Assembly (NCBI GenBank): GCA_034509925.1
Contig: CM067528.1
Span: 9,705,501-9,769,500 of the forward strand
DNA: 64,000 nt
Reading direction: 5' to 3'
From: Hirudinaria manillensis
Taxonomy: Eukaryota; Annelida; Clitellata; Hirudinida; Hirudinidae
Shown piece by piece: positions 11,740-25,020 of the stretch (its first letter is position 1; the number at the start of each line of letters is the position of its first letter). The notes below the pieces were generated by a model, which was not told the DNA's origin, ran no database searches, and saw only the letters and a program-made list of their open reading frames with translations. A program made the position numbers and the translations under genes.

Positions 11740-14700
11740 ATGGCATCTTTAATTACTTATAATATTTATAGGATTTTTTATCCAAAAGTTATTACTTTTC
11801 GGTACGGCGGAAACAACTTATTAAGGCATTTTAACAATGTCGTTACGCCTCCAACGAATGTCAAGAGGATAACTTTGTATAATCAGCAGACAACCAACTT
11901 TCACAAAGATTTTACACAGGCAAGGATTAGGTTTTTCAGTACGATTTGATAAGTAACTTTAGTGTTAAATATAGTTTTAAATAGCTAATGTTAAAGCATT
12001 CTAAAACTCATCCTGCAAAGTGAACATATTTTTAAGCTACCATATATTTACTATTTCTAATACGTAAAAAACATTGCCAATCAACGTGGAATCTTATTCA
12101 AATTTCTCAACATTAGAATTTACCACAAAAGATTTTGCCCTGATGTTACATTTCTCAGCTAATTCAATTTCTCAGCTTGTTCAATTTAATGAACAAACAA
12201 GTAATTCATTGAAAAATTACAATAATCATTGAATTTAAAATCTTGCTTAAATTATGGATCTAAATGTATAAAAACATTATTTAGGACGATTTTTAACTCA
12301 CCAGATTAAGAACCAAACGACCGCTCAAAATCAATGCCTGAGTACAGGAGGCAAACAACCCAGCCCCTTCCCACCCAGTTTGCCGGGGTCTTCGAAAGTG
12401 CCGGACTCGCCCCCCGCATCGACGCAGATCGCACAGAAGCGACCTCATTCCGGTCACATCTATCACATATCACTGGAAGATGTGGACAATAAAAAGCAAA
12501 GAAAAGTCCAATCCAAGCTGATGTTGACAACAATATTTAATCACATCTGGCCAGAAGGAAAATGGAGAATTAAAGGGAGAGTCTTAACTGCTATAAGTCT
12601 GCTTGTTGGGGCAAAGGTCATTGTTTTATTGCATAAAATAATTCTTTTTGCATTATTTATCATTTTAAAATTATTTATTAAATAATTTACATTTATTTTT
12701 GGTGAAAAATCAATCTATCATATTTATTGTCAAAATGCTTACATCATTTGCCCTTGGATTTACATAATTTTGGGATTTTATTGTCCATTTTCAATTTGGA
12801 TTCACCAAATTTTCTGCACTAAAAAAGTTTAGATATGTCTTTATCTGCCATTTAAATTGCTCGTATAAATACAAGACTTTGTATCGTTTGTCTGCAGCTC
12901 TTGAACGTCCAAGTACCTTTCGTCTTCAAGTACCTCGTGGACAGCCTCAACGAACACTCGGGGGGTCTTTTGAACCTCAGTGATGCACCGAACACCGTCC
13001 TCACCACCGCCGTGACTCTCGTGTTGGCCTGTATGTTTTGGACGTTTGGGATTCGTAGCAATTATTGTTTATTTTATTTATTGGTTTGTTTATTTATTTA
13101 TATTAACTTAGACTTCAACTTAGATAGACTATTGCAGACTGGATCCATTGTAATTGTGAAGTCAATTTTTTTTTTGTGAATGGATTTTTTGTTTTAATCG
13201 TTCATAATTATTTTTTTAGACGTGATTTATGTAGCAATTAAATTGATTTAGGCTTCAACAATCCATTGTAGCAATGATTTTTGATTATCGGTTACACGCT
13301 CCTATCTTTCTGCAGACGGCTTGGCAAGGGCGGGAGCTTCCGGAATGAACGAGTTGCGGAATGCCGTCTTCGCAAAAGTCTCTCAGAGCTCCATCAGGAA
13401 CCTTTCTAAGAAGGCAGGACAAAAGAACTTTTCAAAATTGAATGTCGGATTCTAATGCGAATGCTTTATCATTCCTTTTTCTTTTTATATTCAGGTCTTC
13501 TTACACCTGCATTCCTTGGACTTGGGCTTTCACCTGTCACGGCAAACCGGGGCCCTTTCGAAGGCCATCGACAGAGGCACGCGAGGTCTCAACTTCATCC
13601 TCGGCGCCATCGTCTTCAACATCGTTCCGACCGTTTTCGAAGTCGGATTGGTCACTGGCATACTGGTCGGTTGCGTTCGGTCTCTCTGATCGGTTTTCTG
13701 AAATTTTGAAAGCATTTCCATGCTTGAAACAATGCAATTATTTCCATAATTTTTGTTAAAATCTATTTATTTTGATGGAAAATCAATCTATCAATTAAAA
13801 TTCTATCTACAAATCAAATTATTTGCATAATTTTTGTTAAAATCTATTTATTATAGTATTGCTTCTAACTACCATTTCAACTGCAACTAATGATAATCAA
13901 ATTCCAAAACACATTTGTAACTTTAGTTTTACAAGTGTGGTCTCGAGTATGCACTGGTATCCCTGGGTTGCATAGGGCTCTACACCGCCTACACCCTTTC
14001 TGTAACTTCGTGGAGGACCAAGTTCAGAGTTCAGATGAACAAGGCCGACCAAGAGGCGGGAAACAAAGCCGTAGATTCACTGATCAATTACGAAACCGTA
14101 AAAGTGAGGGCGATGCAAGATTGATGATCTGTATCGATTATTGATTAATACATGATGTATTTCAACGTATAATATAATTTAATCTAAATAAATAAAATAA
14201 TATAATTTAATGATGTAATAACTAATAATTGTGACTTTAATGCATAAAGAAAACTCAAACAATAAGAGTCCAACTGGTCTTGGAGTTGTTTGCAACTAGA
14301 TTATTGTCAATGTGAACTCATTATAATATTTGAATAACTTACATCGGCACTCTCGCTCAGTACTTCAGCAACGAAAACTACGAGGCAGAAAGGTACGACA
14401 AAGTACAGTCGAAGTACGAGCAGGCTTCGCTGAAGACGACCACGAGTCTGGCCGTTCTCAACTTTGGTCAGAACGCCATCTTCAGTACTGGCCTGACGAT
14501 CTTCATGTACCTGGCCAGCAAATCGATTTTAGAAGGTGACATTTAATGGCATTTAAGAAGAAATTAAAAATTTTAAGAGCATTTATTAAGAAATAATTAA
14601 TGTCTTATTAACCTTAATATCGTAATAAATTAGTGATGAAAGAATAAGAAAAATTAGAATTCTTATTTTAAAAGTTTATTTCTGGAGACAGAACAAAATA

Positions 14701-16539
14701 AAACAATAAAACATCATAACTTTGAAAATCCGCGACGTCAAATAATGATTTAAGTTTAAATATTTAAAAGAGATAATTTATTTTTAATCCATAATATCAA
14801 AAATTAATTGGACCGTGAACAGGAACCATGAGCGTCGGAGACCTCGTCATGGTAAACGGACTGCTTTTCCAGCTTTCCATCCCCCTGAACTTCCTCGGTT
14901 CTGTGTACAGGGAAACCAAGCAGGCACTCATCGACATGGAGTCGATGTTCAACCTACTCCAACTCAAAACAAATATTCAGGTTGTTTTGGAATCTTGTTT
15001 TGTGCACATTATTATTATTATTATTATTACCGATCCAGATTGGTTTCGTTATTGTTATTATTATTATTAGTAGTAGTATTTTAATTTAATTTTTTTATTT
15101 TTTACCTAATTACATCAAGCAGTAGCTTCAAGTAATTATCGAGTTATCTGACTTTGTATCAATTTTGTTGTTGAAATCTACCCCAACCATTTTCAAACAT
15201 TTATAATATTATTAATTAACAAATATTTTAATAATTAACCAATAATTTCCGCTTCAATTCTCCAATCAGAACGAACCGAATGCCCCTCCTCTCGTCGTCA
15301 GTCCTCAGACGTCGTCTGTGGTTTTTGAGGACGTGAGGTTTGGCTACAACGACAAGGAGATCCTCAAAGGAGTTTCCTTTGAGGTTCCGGCCGGAAAGAA
15401 GATCGCCATCGTAGGAAGCAGCGGATCTGGGTCGGTAAATTCAAACCAAGCACATGATTCGTGGCATGTGCGTGCGTGTTTTAAGGGTTCTATGATGCTT
15501 TTTTTTGACAAGTACATTTTTACAATTTTTTCAACGATTTAATTTTTTTGTTTACTTTCAGGAAGTCCACCATCATTCGTCTGTTGTATCGCTTCTTCGA
15601 TCCAGCTTCGGGGAAGGTTCTGATCAACGGGCAGGACATCCGCAACATTGAGCTCGACAGCCTCCGCAAGGTCATCGGCATCGTGCCCCAGGTGAGTTTC
15701 TTTAAACTTACTTTTGTTTACTTTTCTTTCCAATTGGTGAAAAGACTGTTTATACTCAACAATTGGTTTTCCACTTCAGGATTCCGTTCTCTTCCACGAC
15801 ACGATCCACTACAACATCAAGTATGGCAAGATGGACGCTTCTGACGAAGACGTCTTGGCCGCCTCCAAGATGGCCGAGATGCACGGAGTCATCGAGAGCA
15901 TGCCCGACAAGTACGAGACCCAAGTCGGAGAAAGGGGCCTGAAGCTGTCGGGTATGATCTTCAGCTCTGCATTTGCCATAGCAATACAACTGACGAACAG
16001 ATTAGTTAGGGTTATATCTTCATGTAATGATTTTGTTTTTCACATTCAATTTGTAAAAAATAAAGGTGGAGAAAAGCAAAGGGTTTCCATAGCAAGAGCA
16101 ATACTGAAGGATCCGATGATATTAGCTTACGACGAGGCGACTTCATCCTTGGATACCATAACCGAACATGTAAGTCATTATGAGTCTGCAGTGTAGACTC
16201 TACACGTCTTTTTAATGACACGTCATTTACTGCCATCAGAAAATACTCGGAGCTCTCAAGAAGGCCACGCAAAATCGAACAACTATCGTCATAGCCCACA
16301 GACTTTCGACGGTAGTGGATGCAGACTGCATTTATGTCTTGAAAGATGGACAAATCGTCGAAAGTGGTTGCCATGCTGACCTACTCTCCGATCCTCTGAG
16401 CCTGTATTCAGAGCTCTGGAAAAAACAGCACGAGGCAGCTCTGAATCTCACACCCCAGCAGGGCAGTGGTGGTAAGGATGGTACTGGACTCAGTCCCAAT
16501 ACACATGATGATGGAGGTTGCACTGAATGTCATATCTAG
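11740..16539 (+). CDS. ABCB7: ABCB7-type mitochondrial ABC half-transporter, 13 exons, complete
   Basis: Exons are 11740-11938, 12348-12616, 12898-13030, 13316-13413, 13495-13665, 13927-14103, 14361-14535, 14823-14980, 15270-15430, 15562-15691, 15780-15951, 16066-16169 and 16240-16539. All are in phase and give 748 aa (human about 752). An Arg/Asn-rich N-terminus without acidic residues suits a mitochondrial presequence. The transmembrane domain carries the family blocks [40 protein letters not shown] and [17 protein letters not shown]. The nucleotide-binding domain has Walker A GSSGSGKST (split by the exon 9/10 junction), Q-loop VPQDSVLFH, signature [14 protein letters not shown], Walker [12 protein letters not shown] and H-loop IAHRLSTV. 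It ends with GGCTECHI, matching the vertebrate CxxC-type tail. Members of this family sit in the inner membrane and export a glutathione/sulfur compound needed for cytosolic Fe-S protein assembly. Intron 4 needs a GC donor (AAG|GCAGGA) to stay colinear with the family. Confidence 0.97.
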
Positions 16540-17316
16540 GAAAGTTACAAACAGTTGGAGAAATATTTAGACCAAAGAGTGCTATAAAACTAGTGCAATC
16601 TAGTTTTGAAAATTATCTCTGCTGGTGTTTTTTTTTCACCTTTCCAATACTCTTGTGATGTTTAGGAGATGACTATTTACTAGAAATTGCGCTAGTTTAT
16701 CTGAGAAGACCTTAGGATAATTGAAATGTCATCACTTCGTTTAGGTGGTTTTCGTGTTAAACTGGACTATTTTTGTATTTGAGAAAATGAAAATTCTGGC
16801 GCGACTGCTGATGTTTCGTTGCGTGAATACTTTTAGAGATTACGGGAATTAAAAATCTTGAATTTTCGGGGCGAAAGGACTTTCTGGTGGGCCGCTAAAC
16901 TTAACATAACGATGTTTTTACATGCTGTGGAGGAAATCCGACTAGCCTGGGAAAGTAGTCAGTTCCTAATTCGACGATCTTTTAGGCGTTGACATCAATA
17001 ATAAGAAAAAAATTAACCTAAGAAATTTGTGAATTTAGTATAGAAATCAATTGTAAATACACATTTATTGTTGTAGATGTTTCGTGTAGGCATTGAAAAA
17101 GCAAAAGTGAATCGAGCTATTGTTGCGAAAGTTGGAGTCAAGCAAACAATAGGGGATTGGTTTTCTAAAGATTTGGCTTAGAGGTGCTTTGGACTATCAG
17201 TGCAATTATTAAGTCAAATGGCTGCTGAGTAAATCCTTTATTGATAGAATAGACTGCGTGAAGTATTATACGATAAACATCCGTTTATATATTTTGGTGC
17301 ACTAGCTCAACATATT
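16540..17316. other. ABCB7 3' flank / UBTD upstream region
   Basis: No coding exon is seen. The interval must contain the ABCB7 3' UTR and the UBTD promoter, since both genes run rightward and the start codon of the second is at 17317. No clear TATA box. Confidence 0.4.
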
Positions 17317-19086
17317 ATGGGAGGTTGCCTAGGTTCACCGCGAAGAATCTCATATCCAGAGAGAGATTCTTCAGAGATTTCAGGAGGAGGTGATACCCTT
17401 GTGCATGCTAATTAAGCGAAATGACAAATTAATTAAACTTTTAGCCTTTGTTTTGATATCAAGCTGTTGTAGATTCTCTCTCGAATTCCTAGAATCTTAG
17501 ATTAATAATTTATTTATAATCCAGGGAGATTGTCGTGTCGTTAATGTGTCATTTTATGCTGCTGTTAGTAAGTTTAACTGGATTTACTTGAAATTTGTTA
17601 ACTTCAAATATCCCTTTCTTTCTTTGGAAGTATCTATAGGCAGAAACCAACCCCTAAGAAGAGACTGCCCAAAGTGGAAAAGTGACATCCCAATAACTGA
17701 GGAGCAGCTGAGAAGAAGGTGGGAATGGATTTTTTTGTATATTTCCTAAAGATTTAAAGAAATCTCTCTTGTAATAAGCACCCAACTTGAAATAATGAAG
17801 GGTATTTCACTCTAAATACAATAATAATAATAATGACATATATTTTTGTTCTTATTTATTATTTATGTATTGGTATATACACAAATATTTATATATATAA
17901 ATAGGAACGAATCTCAAGCTTGACCATTACTACCTACAATTCACTGATTTCAATTTTCCAAAATATTAATAACAATAACGCTTACTTAAAAATCAGTTTT
18001 ACAGACTTATTGTTGAAATCCGAATAAGCTGCACTTTCATTAAAAATCATCTGATCGCTCATTTAGGAGGGATGAATTTTGGGACACAGCCCCTGTTTTC
18101 GAGGGTCACAGGGAAATATGGGATGCCCTCAAGGCTGCTGCCGTTGCTGTTGAGGGCGGGGACTTTGACTTGGCACAGGCCATCATCGACGGTGCCGGGA
18201 TTTCTCTGCCAAACGGCAAGTTGATCACTGCCTGGCTCGTTTAAAAATCTGGTCGTAAACATATTTGCTTTTAAAGATTTTAAAACAAATACTTTAGCTG
18301 AGAAAGGATATTTGCTTTGCATTGTAATTTTTTGCTGACTTCTGCATAAGTCATTAAAGTTTGTGGTTCAGTGAAACTTTATAGAGGTCTTGACTAATGA
18401 AGATGCTTGTTTTCAAAGGAACATTGTCAGACTGTTATGATGAATTGGGTACAAGGTATCAGCTCCCCTCCTATGTTCTTTCCAAACCGACCAATCTCCT
18501 GCTCGAAACCGACAACAAATTAATTGACAAAGTCCAGACCGCCAAGTGTCAAGTGCCGTCGTCGTCCTTCCTGGACAAGCCCAAGGAGCAGAAATCCCTG
18601 ACTGCCCACAGGGGCTCAGAAATACTAGTCAAACTTCAACTTTCGACGGGAAAAGAGCTGCGAACGAACGTTCGAACCGGCGACCCGATCCTCAGACTCA
18701 AAGAATTCGTCAGTCGATCCGAGAACATCCCTCCCTCCAAGCAGAGGATGTTTTTTGCCGGGGCGGAGTTGCAAAACAGGGTCAAGGTGAAGGAGGCGCG
18801 GATCAAAAAGAATTACGTCGTCCAGGTCGTCGTGCCTGCCCTCGAGAGCGGAGACGCTCTTCATAAGTCTCTGAAGCGACCGGCGAGGGAGTCGAAGCAC
18901 AAATCGGAATGCAGCCGTCGGTTCGGTTCGGGGGCCGCGGCCGAGGGGGAAACTCTGGAGATGGCCTCGGGAGTGGCAGAGTCGAAAGTCGAAACGAGGC
19001 CCGACGAAGACGACGACGCGGATGACGACCGGCGACGAAAAGTTTATCAGAAATCCGAGAATTATCTGGAGGCGGATGATGTATGA
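17317..19086 (+). CDS. UBTD: Ubiquitin domain-containing protein (UBTD1/2, DC-UbP type), 4 exons
   Basis: Exons are 17317-17389, 17640-17718, 18067-18215 and 18419-19086, giving 322 aa. The start reads [12 protein letters not shown]; Gly2 followed by Cys4 is the N-myristoylation/palmitoylation-type start seen in UBTD1/2. Then come [56 protein letters not shown] and [17 protein letters not shown], the conserved N-terminal domain that binds E2/E3 partners in vertebrates. A ubiquitin-like fold follows ([16 protein letters not shown] to NYVVQVVV). Vertebrate UBTD2 stops soon after (234 aa), but this protein continues for about 80 residues of Lys/Arg/Ser sequence with an acidic DEDDDADDD run. Intron 3 starts with GC (AACG|GCAAGT), the classic GC-AG donor. 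There are no active-site residues, so it acts as an adaptor. Confidence 0.94.
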
Positions 19087-22000
19087 AGTTCGGGGGTGAC
19101 AAACTTCGATGCCGTCACAGAGACGTCATCCGATCGCATCATCCTTCCAAAGACCATACGTTTGACTCCATCCCTGGATCCTGTAAGAAGCAAATGGAAA
19201 GAAAAAAAACTTCTTGAAAAACCTGTGCCATTTTTTCTCTCTTGTATTTCACTGCCGGTACTTTTTCTATCTTCTTGAGTTCGAGGGGTGTTGCCCTTGC
19301 CAGCGGCCGGCGCTTCGACTTGTCCTCTTTCGAGGTTCGCGATTGAACTCTCGACGTGGAAGCCAGAGACAGGCTTCGAATTGAAGAGTCTGCAAAGAAC
19401 CTTTTCATCGATTCATTCCTCTGTTTTGTTGACGATCGACATTTAATTTGGGTTCCATTGCTTCGAGGTTTACTTGTTTTTATTATGACGACTGCGTCCC
19501 TTGACACGGTCGTATCTGCTCTTGTTGTTACTTTTGGCAATCTCAGTAAAGGCTTGCATCTGATCCTGCTTGTATTGAACGTCAACGGTTCAAGGTATTA
19601 CATTTGATTTTAATAATTTCAGCATTCGCTCGACTTTTCCTCAGAAGAGCCTCCCACGGAGATTTTCCCCTCTGTTCGACCGAGTCTATTCCTTTGTCGA
19701 TCGTTCTCGCACGCGAACGCCGGCCAAACTCCCCTTCCTGTGATATCCGACTCGTCGTTTTTGATTAATTTTTGGGTGCTCAACTCTGGTTGGTCGGATG
19801 AAGATTTCCTTTTGCATGTGACGGCTTCCTATTCAATATTTTATCTTTTCATCGTTTTGGTTTGCCTTATGCATGAGAATAATTTGCAACTAGAAAAAAT
19901 ATGTTTCAAGATTAAATGCTTTCTTCCTGATACCAAGGTATTCGATTCACTGATTTCTTGAGAACTACAGGCTTTCATTTACGTGAGAAATAGTCTCGAA
20001 CGAATCATGTCGGGTTTTTTTTTCTTTTTTATCTTTTCATAGATGGCCTGAAATCATCAGCTCTACCTGGAACTTGTACTCTTTTTTTTTATTTGTTAAT
20101 CGGCATGCACGCATCGTTTGTTGTATTTGTAAAGATTTTAGTAAATATTTCAGAAAAATGTTTGTTTAACAATTCGAGAATCATCTCAAGATGCGATCAG
20201 GATGACTTTGATGCTTTAAATATCATTTGAAAAAAAAGTTTTTTATTTCTGGAATAAGCATCTTTTTTTTATAATAATCTTATTGTCGTTTTGAATGGAA
20301 GTCGATGCCATGCGACGAGGAACTTATTTATCATCTGTTTATCTTCTCCGACTGCTGCTTTTTCGAACAGTTTTCTTTAAAATCGTTTCCGAGTCGATCG
20401 GACGTCCGTGCGACGTCGCAATCCTCGGCTTCGTCGCTTTGTTTGGACTCGGTCCGTCGTCGTCGTGCGACACGCGTCACCTCTTTTAGCTCGACAAACC
20501 ACCATGCCACCTTTTGAGGAAGTTTCTGTGGTGCAATTATTTTTTTATTACGTCGGAAGCGGTTTTTGTCCGAAGATCCCGATCCTTCCGACTACGAGGC
20601 ATCCTATCATTGGTGGTTTCGGATTAAATTTATTCATATATTTCCAGGCCAACTCGTATTGCCAAGCTGATAATAATAATAATATTAATATTCATTATTA
20701 TGATATCACATTACCAATGTTAATGTTATTTGTTCGCATTTAACCAAAATATATACCTACATTCTGCAAGCCATCTTTTTGGCCATGACGTGGTCACTTA
20801 GACCACTTAGATGTAACGGAAATTATACGAACACGAATTAAGGGAATTTTAATTCATACTATTTATCGATAGGATGGGAATGACTTGCAAATGTAACTAA
20901 TAGGTGTTTTGAGTTTTCACGAAGGGCCTGTCCCTGTAGAAGGAACTACCTTCTGGGTTCCAAGCACAGTGATTGGTTCATTCTATAATTGGTTGTTTTG
21001 TTAGTTGCTGGGACATCAGCTTTATCTTTTCCCAAAAGTCACAATTAATCGTTATCTTTGCGTTATTCGCCAGCATTATATGTATTTCTGCATCCTACAG
21101 CGGAAGAGGACTAATCTATTGGGAATTACCAATTGCCAGTTTTATAGCCAAATTTCTCTTCCCTTGGGAATAAGATGCGAGTATTACATCTTTAACGAGG
21201 GTTGGAAACATTGAATGCTAAGACGCCTAATCCGACATTTCCCCATAAAAATGCATTTTCCAGTCTGACGACAATTAGTTCGTCACTTCCACATCGTCTT
21301 TAACATTTTAGACCAAGCCTAGGATTCGTACCAGTACGTGAATAGCGCTATAGCACTTCAAAAAACCGTAACTTTTATTTTGTCCTTCGGCATTAAAGTG
21401 AACCTAAAAAATACCTTTTCTATGATATTCACATTCTATGAATAGATCGCTTAAATGCGCATCAAAGACTCGGCCAAAAGTACGCGACCAATGATCGGAC
21501 GATGTCTCGTGACTATGACACATTTGTTTATCCTGAATTTGTTACGAGCTTACTATCACCATCATCATCATCATTATCATCATCGCCATCATTATCGTCG
21601 TCGTCATCGTTCCTAGCCAATGTTCAAGGCATGCTTCGGCCCCTTCAAAGGCCAGACCATTATGTTGTCAATTATGACATTAAGGAGATCAACTAATTAG
21701 GAGTCGCCTAATGACGGGTGTCAATTTCCAAAAAATTTCCAGACAAAAACAACGCAGTTATCTCAATAAATGGTCGTCTCATAGTTGTTCACAAGACGCT
21801 TGCAGGGTTAACCCAATTTGGTACATTACAAAAAATTAATACCGTTGTAATGATATCATAATAATGACGGTTATAACAATAACACCGAATTCAACAACGT
21901 TAATAGTATTTAGTATTATTATTGTATAATTATATATAATATTTAGTATAACAAATAATATTATATTCAATTATGTAATAATATATTATATATTATAATA

Positions 22001-22218
22001 AGTTATTAATATGTCATAATATAATTATGACATTAATATATTATAATAAATTATTATATATAATATTATATTATATAATTAATATTATTTTCAATAATAA
22101 AATAATTATCTTGATAAAAATATCTTGATAATGTGGTTTTTGTTTTTACATAAATTACATGTTTGCCACTTAGGAACTTAAGCAAAGGTCGCGGATAATT
22201 ATCACTTAATAATAATTG

Positions 22219-22261
<43 letters not shown>

Positions 22262-23545
22262 TAATTTCATTTTAATTGTAACAATAATTTCAGATCTTGT
22301 GAAGCCACTCACTGCATACATATCCACGCTTGTTCATTTATATTCAGATATAAGACATCATTAGAACTATTTTCAGACTCTGTTGAGCTTTAATTCCTGC
22401 ATCATGTCAGTAACTTTTTACACTCCTCTGCCTTGTAATTTATAATGGACCATACACAAATTCAATCTCCACAACTATACAAGTATTTTCTTCTGGTAAT
22501 ATTATTAATGCTAATAATAACGACAACATTAGTAAATTTTAAAGAATATATACTGGATGGAAATTTCCAATGGAAAAAGTCGTGCTCACAATCCATTGCC
22601 CATACAATGTTCTAAGACTCCATGCCAATACATCCTTATTGCATCTTGATTATACACTTAATTATTACAACCAATTCACGAGACAAATACTAATTATGCA
22701 GTTATTTGGCCCTAACTTTCTATATTCTACCCATTGATAATGCGACCTCATAATTCGGGGATGGTTTTCATTGTACTACATCCGGTTTTTTGTCGACGCG
22801 AACGATTTTATTTGCACAAATGGACCGCAATAAACAGGAAGAGAGAAAGAAGAGGCAGACTTCAAACTTCGCAGACTTCGCTGCATAACATCATCAGGTA
22901 CGATCATGTACAAAATGGCGTCTGAAGGAGGGCCAGATTAAAAAAAATTTTTACTTTTGTTTCTTTTTAAGTTAGAAATTGCATTCACTTCGCGATGGAT
23001 TAAACAAATAATACATGTATTTTGTCTTTAAGCATTATTTCCTTGTTAGACTGCACACCGAGTCATTTCAGTTTTTTTCCCAGGAGGGAAGAACATACCA
23101 TTGCTCCGTCAACCGAGTGTTCCCACAATCAAATCTGAGAGCTGGTGGCTAGTTAAAGATATTTATGACAAACAATTGAAACAATTACGGGCTTTGGCAT
23201 GGATAACCAAATAACGAATCCAACATGAGGAAGTGACTAAAACAACGTAAAAATAAACGTTAATTCTACCAATTAATATACCATATGACGTTCAACATAG
23301 GGGCACCTGGCTAGCCACTTACGTAACAAAAGAAAGTTTTGACCTTGACATAGAATCATTTAATTTTAACTTTACGTTAAGACATCATATACACATTTGA
23401 TCGAGACAGGTCTAAACTTGAACTCGGCTTTAAAAGATTATGAAAGAAATCATATTTTATGATGCTCTTGTCATGCCGATCTGATGTTCAGCAGACATTG
23501 TTTCTGGCAAAGAAAAAAAGAGACGATGTCTAGGCATCACCGGTG
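19087..23545. other. Intergenic region with AT-rich and AAT tracts
   Basis: The start is probably the UBTD 3' UTR. No exon set with kept phase is recognisable. A 148-codon minus-strand frame at 19139-19585 lacks family features and splice context. 21840-22130 is extremely AT-rich, with TATAAT/ATTATA runs able to form hairpins. 21545-21610 is a short TCA/TCG-type repeat. Confidence 0.5.
22209..22262. repeat. (AAT)n microsatellite
   Basis: An almost pure AAT trinucleotide run of about 50 bp, next to the very AT-rich 21840-22130 segment. Confidence 0.9.
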
Positions 23546-23548
23546 ATG

Positions 23549-23555
23549 TTATAAG
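23549..23555 (+). promoter_or_regulatory. TATA box of the first ependymin-related gene
   Basis: TTATAAG followed by CGGAG, about 55-60 bp before the ATG at 23610. The second copy has a near-identical core (TATATAAGCAGGG), which supports function. Confidence 0.6.
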
Positions 23556-23609
23556 CGGAGTGTTAGTGAACTCTCGTGCCTTTTCCCAGAACTTAGAATC
23601 TAACACACC

Positions 23610-24786
23610 ATGCATTCTGGATCACTGCTTCTCGCGTTCTTTCTGCTCTGCAGCGTTGGTGCTACCTTGGACGATGGAAATCTCTTCTCATTAGACCTGG
23701 AAGTGCAAGACAATGGCCCCAAGCCTTGCTGCCTTCCAGATACTTGGCACGGATTCGTGAAGATAATCTTCGGACTGGCAGAGGGAAGAAAGCGGGCCAG
23801 AGGAGGCATGGTGGTGACCGAGATGTTTGTGGATGGCCAGAGAAAGAGGGCTGCCGGTAAGGTCAATACCGGGTATCCGAATGCGGATTTCACGTTCGTC
23901 GGGTTTTTCAACGAAAGTACCGGAAAAGGGTTTCGATTCTACAGTTACAAAACCTACAATGCCTCCAAGTGCTGGACTTACCATTGGGATAAGTGAGTTT
24001 TTCTGAAGTGCTTCATTATTTGCTAGAATTCATTTTGTGTAGTGCAATGATTTAGAACAAAAATATTTTCTTAATGGAAATTGTTTTACAATTCACGGCA
24101 TGACGCCTAAAAAAGATAAACATTTAGAATATCTTGTTGCAGCCCCTCAATGTGGAAATTAATTAATTATCACTTAAAAAGTAACATTGGTAGCAATCGT
24201 ATTCTACCAAAGAATAAGGCAATTTCAATGATCGTTTCAAGAATCTTAATCGTTTGTGAATTGCAAAACTTTCAGGTTTGAATACTATAAGCCATGCCTG
24301 CCTGAACAAGCAGAATTCAAAGGGTCCTTTCACGTCGGCCTGAAACATTCAGGATTAGTTTACAATGCTTGGGAAATCAATGAAACTCGTAGCGATTTCA
24401 GATTCGTCGCCGAAATTCTTGTTACACAAGACGGTTGCGTTCCGGTAGTCGTTAGGGACCTTGGCAGTTCTGGAGCCGCGCCACAGAAACCAGAAGATGA
24501 TGAATACTACGAATATGCTGAAGGCGATGACCAGCCACACGGGGGCTTTGGGTTCACGACAAAACCTCCCCGCAAATTGAAGCCAAAAGCGCCTGTCAAG
24601 AAATTCGTCGTTGGAGCTCTTTACAGTGACCTGGAACTTCAGATTGTCGATGACAAAGTGTTTGAGCTTCCGGTTGCTTGCAAGAGCAGCCCCAAACGCT
24701 ACCCACCAAGTTCAGATGACATTGCGGACCCGGAAACCAAGGAAGGATTTGAATATTTGGAAGCCGTGATGGGTCATGTGGTTTAG
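23610..24786 (+). CDS. EPDR: Ependymin-related secreted protein, tandem copy 1, 2 exons
   Basis: Exons are 23610-23992 and 24276-24786, giving 297 aa. It opens with a signal peptide (MHSGSLLLAFFLLCSVGATL). The mature part has the family pattern PKPCCLPDTWHGF, where the adjacent cysteines start the ependymin fold. Then come a Trp-containing CWTYHWDK block at the exon junction, KPCLPEQAEFKGSFHVGL, ILVTQDGCVPV and DLELQIVDDKVFELPVACK. The Cys positions match those of ependymin-related proteins, which are secreted lipid/ligand-binding glycoproteins expanded in molluscs; N-glycosylation sequons (NES, NAS, NET) are present. An acidic Tyr-rich insert (EDDEYYEYAEGDD) precedes a basic Pro/Lys stretch in the second half. 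A polyadenylation signal is at 25015-25020. The intron position and phase match copy 2. The family call is strong; the ligand is unknown. Confidence 0.9.
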
Positions 24787-25014
24787 AAGGCAAAGGCTTT
24801 TCTATTTCAGAATGTTCACTCCGACTCTCCAGATGAATTTCATAGTTTTAACACTTTTTGGTCATTGTACCCTTAACTTGGTTTTTATCACTGAAGTCAT
24901 TATGCACAACATGCATGCATTTGCCCAAAGAGGCTTATTAATCTCTTATCCGAGTTACTTCAAAACCATTTAGTGATATCTATATTAATCATCGATAACG
25001 CTACAAACTTCGAA

Positions 25015-25020
25015 AATAAA
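25015..25020 (+). terminator. AATAAA polyadenylation signal for copy 1
   Basis: AATAAA in an A-rich context, 229 bp after the stop of the first ependymin-related gene and well before the promoter of the second. Confidence 0.5.

Noticed and set aside
19139-19585. 148-codon minus-strand open frame
   Set aside because: It overlaps the probable UBTD 3' UTR, shows no family motif and has no matching splice neighbours.
22734-22925. Short plus-strand frame before the ependymin-related genes
   Set aside because: Basic, motif-free, and without a signal peptide or splice context.
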